NCBI GenBank assembly: GCA_016703965.1
Contig: JADJBB010000025.1
Coordinates: 930,001 to 994,000, forward strand
Origin: Acidobacteriota bacterium
GTDB taxonomy: Bacteria > Acidobacteriota > Blastocatellia > Pyrinomonadales > Pyrinomonadaceae
Reading direction: 5' to 3'
DNA length: 64,000 nucleotides
A program made the translations under genes and the position numbers. A model generated the notes under the pieces. It ran no database searches and was not told where the DNA came from. It saw nothing but the letters and a program-made list of their open reading frames with translations. Below, one piece after another: positions 60,424 through 64,000 of this stretch (within the stretch, counting starts at the first letter, position 1; every line of letters starts with the position of its first letter).

Positions 60424-61013
60424 TACGCAGGCACCGCCAGCTTAGACATAAGGTATTCTTTCACTTTCGGCCATTCCGAATCAACGATACTAAAATAGAT
60501 CGAGTCGCGAAAACGCCCATTTTCGGTGATCATGTGATTTCTCAGAACACCTTCCTCGACGCAACCGATGCGTTTCATCGCATTTCTAGAACGTTCGTTC
60601 TTCACATCGGTTTTGAATTCAACGCGAATGCACTTCCACACTTCAAATGCGTGCGTGAGCATTAGAAGTTTGGCCTCGGTGTTGATCGCTGTTCTTTGCC
60701 ATTTTGGATTGATCCAAGTCCATCCGATCTCTGTCTTGCGATTTGCGGTGTCGATGTTGCCAAAACGCGTCGAGCCGACAACTGTTCCCGACTCTCGCTC
60801 AATAGTTACAAAAGGGATCGCTTTTCCGAGCATCTGATCAGCTAGGGCAGATCGAACATAACGTTCGAGGTCGCTGGCGTCGTTTACAATATTGGCTGTC
60901 AGTTCCCACAACGAAGGATCGAGGCCGACCTTGCACAGCGCGGGAAGGTGATCGACCCGCATAGGTTCGAGCCGTACAAATTCACCCTGTAGAAGAACCG
61001 GTTCAACTTTCAT
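60423..61013 (-). CDS. GNAT family acetyltransferase (RimJ/RimL type)
   Basis: 196 residues: 'LQGEFVRLEPMRVDHLPAL' at the N-terminus, 'GSTRFGNIDTANRKTEIGWTWINPKWQRTAINTEAKLLMLTHAFEVW' with the acetyl-CoA region, and 'ERSRNAMKRIGCVEEGVLRNHMITENGRFRDSIYFSI', typical of the RimJ/RimL group. Enzymes of this class acetylate protein N-termini or small amines. Target unknown. Confidence 0.88.
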   Translation of the reverse strand: MKVEPVLLQGEFVRLEPMRVDHLPALCKVGLDPSLWELTANIVNDASDLERYVRSALADQMLGKAIPFVTIERESGTVVGSTRFGNIDTANRKTEIGWTWINPKWQRTAINTEAKLLMLTHAFEVWKCIRVEFKTDVKNERSRNAMKRIGCVEEGVLRNHMITENGRFRDSIYFSIVDSEWPKVKEYLMSKLAVPA

Positions 61014-61027
61014 TCTAGATAGGATAT

Positions 61028-61066
61028 CAAAAAGCGGGCAGATCGTTCGACCCGCCCGCGCTTTTC
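61028..61066 (-). terminator. Rho-independent terminator of glnA
   Basis: AAAAGCGGGC and GCCCGCGCTTTT flank an 18-base loop. On the minus strand the stem is followed by TTTTTG. It lies between glnA and the GNAT gene. Confidence 0.75.
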
Positions 61067-61087
61067 TTTTCCAAATAAATCAACGAT

Positions 61088-62509
61088 TTAGATGTCGTAA
61101 TACATACTGAATTCGAGCGGATGCGGACGCAGACGAAGCGGCGTGATCTCGTTATCGCGCTTGTAGGTTATCCAGCGTTCGACCATCGATTCAGTGAAGA
61201 CATCGCCCTTGAGCAGGAATTCGTGATCATTTTCCAAAGCATCCAAGGCTTCGTCAAGGCTGCCCGGCAGCGATGGAACATTCGCCAATTCTTCCGGCGG
61301 AAGATCGTAAATATCCTTGTCGAGCGGTTCGCCCGGATCGATGCGGTTTTGGATACCATCAAGACCCGCCATGAGAAGTGCAGCAAAGGTCAGGTACGGA
61401 TTGCACGATGGATCCGGCGGACGGAACTCAAGGCGTTTAGCCTTCGGTGAGGACGAAAACATAGGAATTCTAACCGCCGCCGAACGGTTACGAGCTGAAT
61501 AAGCAAGATTGACCGGAGCTTCAAAGCCCGGAACGAGGCGTTTGTAGCTGTTCGTCGTCGGAGCCGCAAAGCCTACGAGGGCAGGTGCATGCTTGAGCAA
61601 GCCGCCGATGTAGAACTTCGCGATCTCGGAAAGACCTGCATACTGATCACCCGCAAACAAAGGGCTGCCGTCTTTCCAAAGTGACTGATGGCAATGCATA
61701 CCTGAACCGTTATCGCCATATATCGGTTTCGGCATGAAGGTCGCCGATTTGCCGGCTGCGTGAGCCGTGTTTTTGACAACATATTTGAAGAGCATCAAGT
61801 TGTCGGCGGTATGCAAGAGGTTTGAGAATTTGAAATCGATCTCGCACTGTCCCGCAGTGGCGACTTCATGGTGATGACATTCGACGTTGATACCGACCTC
61901 GTCGAGGATCGACGATATCGTGTTTCGAATATCTATTAGCGTGTCGAGCGGAGCGACCGGCACATAACCCTCTTTAGGCCGAATGTGATACCCGTTGTTG
62001 GGATTTTCGAGTGAACCTGAACGGCCCGAGTTCCAGTGGCCTTCTTCCGAATTGACATAAAATCCGGCAGAGTGTTGGTTATTGTGGTAATTAGCTTCGT
62101 CGAAGATGAAAAACTCCGCTTCCGGGCCAACGTTGATCGTGTCAGCAATACCGGTAAACTTTAAGTAGCTTTCCGCACGCTGAGCAACCGAGCGCGGATC
62201 GAGCCAATAGCCTTCTTTCGTGATCGGATCGACGGCATTCGCGATCAAGCAGAGAGTTGTGTCTTCGGTAAATGGATCGATCCAAAATCGCGAGGGATCC
62301 GGAACGAGAAGCATGTCCGATTCATGGATCGCTGCCCAACCCCGAAGACTCGATGCATCAAAACCAAAACCATCCTCAAAACTGTCTTCCGATAACTGCG
62401 AGATCGGAAAGGTCAGATGGTGCCAAGAACCAATAAGGTCTGTAAATCGAACAGATACGAACCTTGCCTCTTGATCGGCAGCATAACCTAATACATTTTT
62501 TGCGTTCAT
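61088..62509 (-). CDS. glnA: Glutamine synthetase type I
   Basis: 473 residues, standard length. 'RFTDLIGSWHHLTFP' is the N-terminal beta-grasp; the catalytic domain has 'VGPEAEFFIFDE', 'CHHHEVATAGQCEIDFKF', 'GDNGSGMHCHQSLWKDG' and 'FRPPDPSCNPYLTFAALLMAGLDGI'. Tyr401 in 'DKDIYDLPPEEL' is in the adenylylation-site position, so GlnE control is possible. It makes glutamine from glutamate, ammonia and ATP. CAGGAG is 6 bases before the ATG. Confidence 0.97.
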   Translation of the reverse strand: MNAKNVLGYAADQEARFVSVRFTDLIGSWHHLTFPISQLSEDSFEDGFGFDASSLRGWAAIHESDMLLVPDPSRFWIDPFTEDTTLCLIANAVDPITKEGYWLDPRSVAQRAESYLKFTGIADTINVGPEAEFFIFDEANYHNNQHSAGFYVNSEEGHWNSGRSGSLENPNNGYHIRPKEGYVPVAPLDTLIDIRNTISSILDEVGINVECHHHEVATAGQCEIDFKFSNLLHTADNLMLFKYVVKNTAHAAGKSATFMPKPIYGDNGSGMHCHQSLWKDGSPLFAGDQYAGLSEIAKFYIGGLLKHAPALVGFAAPTTNSYKRLVPGFEAPVNLAYSARNRSAAVRIPMFSSSPKAKRLEFRPPDPSCNPYLTFAALLMAGLDGIQNRIDPGEPLDKDIYDLPPEELANVPSLPGSLDEALDALENDHEFLLKGDVFTESMVERWITYKRDNEITPLRLRPHPLEFSMYYDI

Positions 62510-62572
62510 TATATCTCCTGAATTTTTCTAGCTAATAAACATCTTTAATCGCGAGGGATTTCCAAAGGTGAG

Positions 62573-62600
62573 ATTCTATATCAACAAAAAGTGCGGTCAA
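62573..62600 (-). promoter_or_regulatory. Probable sigma-70 promoter of glnA
   Basis: On the minus strand TTGACC (62595-62600), a 16-base spacer and TAGAAT (62573-62578), about 65 bases before the ATG. No sigma-54 GG-GC pair is evident. Confidence 0.45.
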
Positions 62601-62755
62601 AGTTACCCAGCCGGGTCATAACTATTTTTTGATTTCTCCGACATTTTTGTAGGATTTGGCGGTTTATCCTCTTCCCGAATAATCTTCTCAATTCCTTGAC
62701 GGTTGGATCGTTTTCAGCCACGATGGAAACTGATCTGGAGTAGACAACCCTATAT

Positions 62756-64000
62756 ATGAAGACCAACTTTTTGTCGTATATCTTATGCATCGCCTTTCTT
62801 TTGATGTGTGTCCCGAGTGCTTTCGCCCAAACGATTGATCCAACCGAGAGAAAGATCGTTGACTATATCGACAAAAACAATTCGGCAGCAATATCAATGA
62901 TCGAAAAGGCTGTGAACATCGAAAGCCCGACCGAAGACATAAGCGGAGTGAAAGCTGTCGGCCTTCTATTTTCAAGAGAATTCGAAGCCCTGGGATTAAC
63001 CGCCAAATGGCTCAACCTTCCTCCGGAAATGAAACGAGCCGGCCATCTGATAGCCGAAACGAATGGGTCGAAAGGCAAGAGGCTTTTATTACTAGGACAT
63101 CTTGATACGGTCCTTCGCGGAGAAAAATATCGCCTCGACGGGAACACCGTACACGGCACCGGGATCGGCGACATGAAGGGCGGGAACGTGATACTGCTCC
63201 AGGCACTACGTGCATTGCACGCAGCTGGAACACTGAAAGATACTCGAATCATAGTTATGCTGACCGGCGACGAAGAGGATTCGGTTGATCCTGTCGAGGT
63301 CAGCCGCGGCGATATGATCAGTGCCGCGAAGCGGAGCGATCTCTCTCTTAGTTTCGAGGGTACGGTCGGAAATACTGCAACTGTGGGAAGACGCGGTTCA
63401 AGTTCGTGGAAGCTGGAGATCGAAGCGAAAACGGGGCACTCCAGCCAGATCTTTCGTGAGAGCATGGGAAACGGTGCGATATTTGAGGCGTCGCGAATCC
63501 TTAATGCATTTCGCGAGACGCTCGGCAGCGAGAAATATCTCACGTTCAATCCGTCGCTGATCCTTGGCGGCACGACTGTGGATCTAAAAGACGCGTCAGG
63601 CTCCGCGACGGGAAAGACAAACGTGGTCCCCGCAAAACTGGTCGTAAATGGCGACCTTCGTTTTATCAGTGAGGAGCAGAAAGAAAAAGCACGGTCGCGC
63701 ATGCTCGAGATAGTCGCAAAAAACCTGCCCGGGACGAGCTCCAAGATCACGTTCTTTGACGGACTGCCGGCAATGACTCCAAGCGAAGGAAATTATGAAC
63801 TGCTGAAAAAACTCGACAAGGTAAGTCAAGATCTAGGGTTTGGGAAGGTTGACGCTCTGGATCCGGGAGACCGAGGTGCGGGCGACGTTGCTTTTGTTTC
63901 CGGAATCATCCCGAGCCTCGATGGGATCGGTATCGGAGGCGGCCGAAATTCGCACGCAAAAGGCGAGATCGCTCAAATCGATTCTTTGCTAATGCTCACA
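62756..64000 (+). CDS. Secreted M20 family metallopeptidase, N-terminal part
   Basis: 415 codons visible; runs off the right edge. ATG 62756 begins a signal peptide (MKTNFLSYILCIAFLLMCV ... AFAQT). Metal ligands appear as 'LLGHLDTVL' and 'GTGIGDMKGGNV' with the catalytic Glu pair in 'MLTGDEEDSVD'. A lid/dimerisation domain follows ('SSSWKLEIEAKTGHSSQIF'), and the last ligand region is 'GGGRNSHAKGE'. These are features of CPG2/ArgE-type carboxypeptidases (glutamate-carboxypeptidase group). The exact substrate is unknown. Confidence 0.93.
   Translation, partial: MKTNFLSYILCIAFLLMCVPSAFAQTIDPTERKIVDYIDKNNSAAISMIEKAVNIESPTEDISGVKAVGLLFSREFEALGLTAKWLNLPPEMKRAGHLIAETNGSKGKRLLLLGHLDTVLRGEKYRLDGNTVHGTGIGDMKGGNVILLQALRALHAAGTLKDTRIIVMLTGDEEDSVDPVEVSRGDMISAAKRSDLSLSFEGTVGNTATVGRRGSSSWKLEIEAKTGHSSQIFRESMGNGAIFEASRILNAFRETLGSEKYLTFNPSLILGGTTVDLKDASGSATGKTNVVPAKLVVNGDLRFISEEQKEKARSRMLEIVAKNLPGTSSKITFFDGLPAMTPSEGNYELLKKLDKVSQDLGFGKVDALDPGDRGAGDVAFVSGIIPSLDGIGIGGGRNSHAKGEIAQIDSLLMLT

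Noticed and set aside
1..64000. tRNA, rRNA, CRISPR or prophage genes
   Set aside because: No cloverleaf-like TTC-loop sequences, no rRNA motifs, no regularly spaced direct repeats and no integrase, capsid or transposase genes were seen on either strand.

Overview
The window looks like chromosomal DNA of an Acidobacteriota bacterium, plausibly class Blastocatellia. The main support is a tandem pair of secreted VWFA proteins of the acidobacterial type (DxSGS MIDAS, C-terminal 'RxxYSIGY' block), together with a tricorn-like S41 protease, a TonB/ExbB/ExbD/ExbD/TPR operon and many small secreted proteins with Ala-x-Ala-like signal cleavage sites. This placement is inference; there is no rRNA or tRNA in the window. 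Coding density is high, and no prophage, insertion sequence or CRISPR array is visible.

Layout. 1-3.3 kb: start of a type II secretion/type IV pilus F (PilC) gene, the VWFA pair and a small secreted protein. 3.3-6.4 kb: a minimal bacterial microcompartment (BMC) locus on the minus strand, with two hexamer shell proteins, a CoA-acylating aldehyde dehydrogenase, a zinc-ribbon membrane protein and a 33-residue membrane protein; no pentamer gene is present. 6.5-16.4 kb: RodZ-like protein, guaB, tricorn-like protease, ABC-F ATPase, a broken PpiC/SurA-like lipoprotein and rpmB. 16.5-30.8 kb (minus): ridA, relA/spoT, the TonB operon, secF-secD-yajC-tgt, a MauE-thioredoxin fusion and der. 30.8-42 kb: DinB-like protein, M1 peptidase, a Q/N/R-rich protein, kdsD, the ligase-associated exonuclease with its ATP-dependent DNA ligase, and a UvrC-like protein without the GIY-YIG domain. 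42-53 kb: a 2,114-residue alpha-2-macroglobulin, a circularly permuted ATP-grasp enzyme divergent from pspA, a coiled-coil membrane protein and a RimK-like ATP-grasp with a Lys/Ala/Pro tail. 53-64 kb: moaB, a DMT transporter, feoA-feoB with a FeoB-associated Cys-rich peptide, DUF3108 protein, pyrF, small proteins, a GNAT acetyltransferase, glnA and the start of an M20 peptidase.

Two layers cut across the gene map. First, several families of short palindromic repeats occur. One 71-bp element lies in frame inside two unrelated genes (the UvrC-like gene and the alpha-2-macroglobulin) and encodes a PPAVAGG...PPATAGG peptide in both. Another begins exactly at the stop codons of two genes. Second, four genes carry single-base lesions (PpiC-like, exbB, secD, MauE-thioredoxin), three of them in homopolymer runs; these may be sequencing errors or real decay and should be checked before function is inferred.
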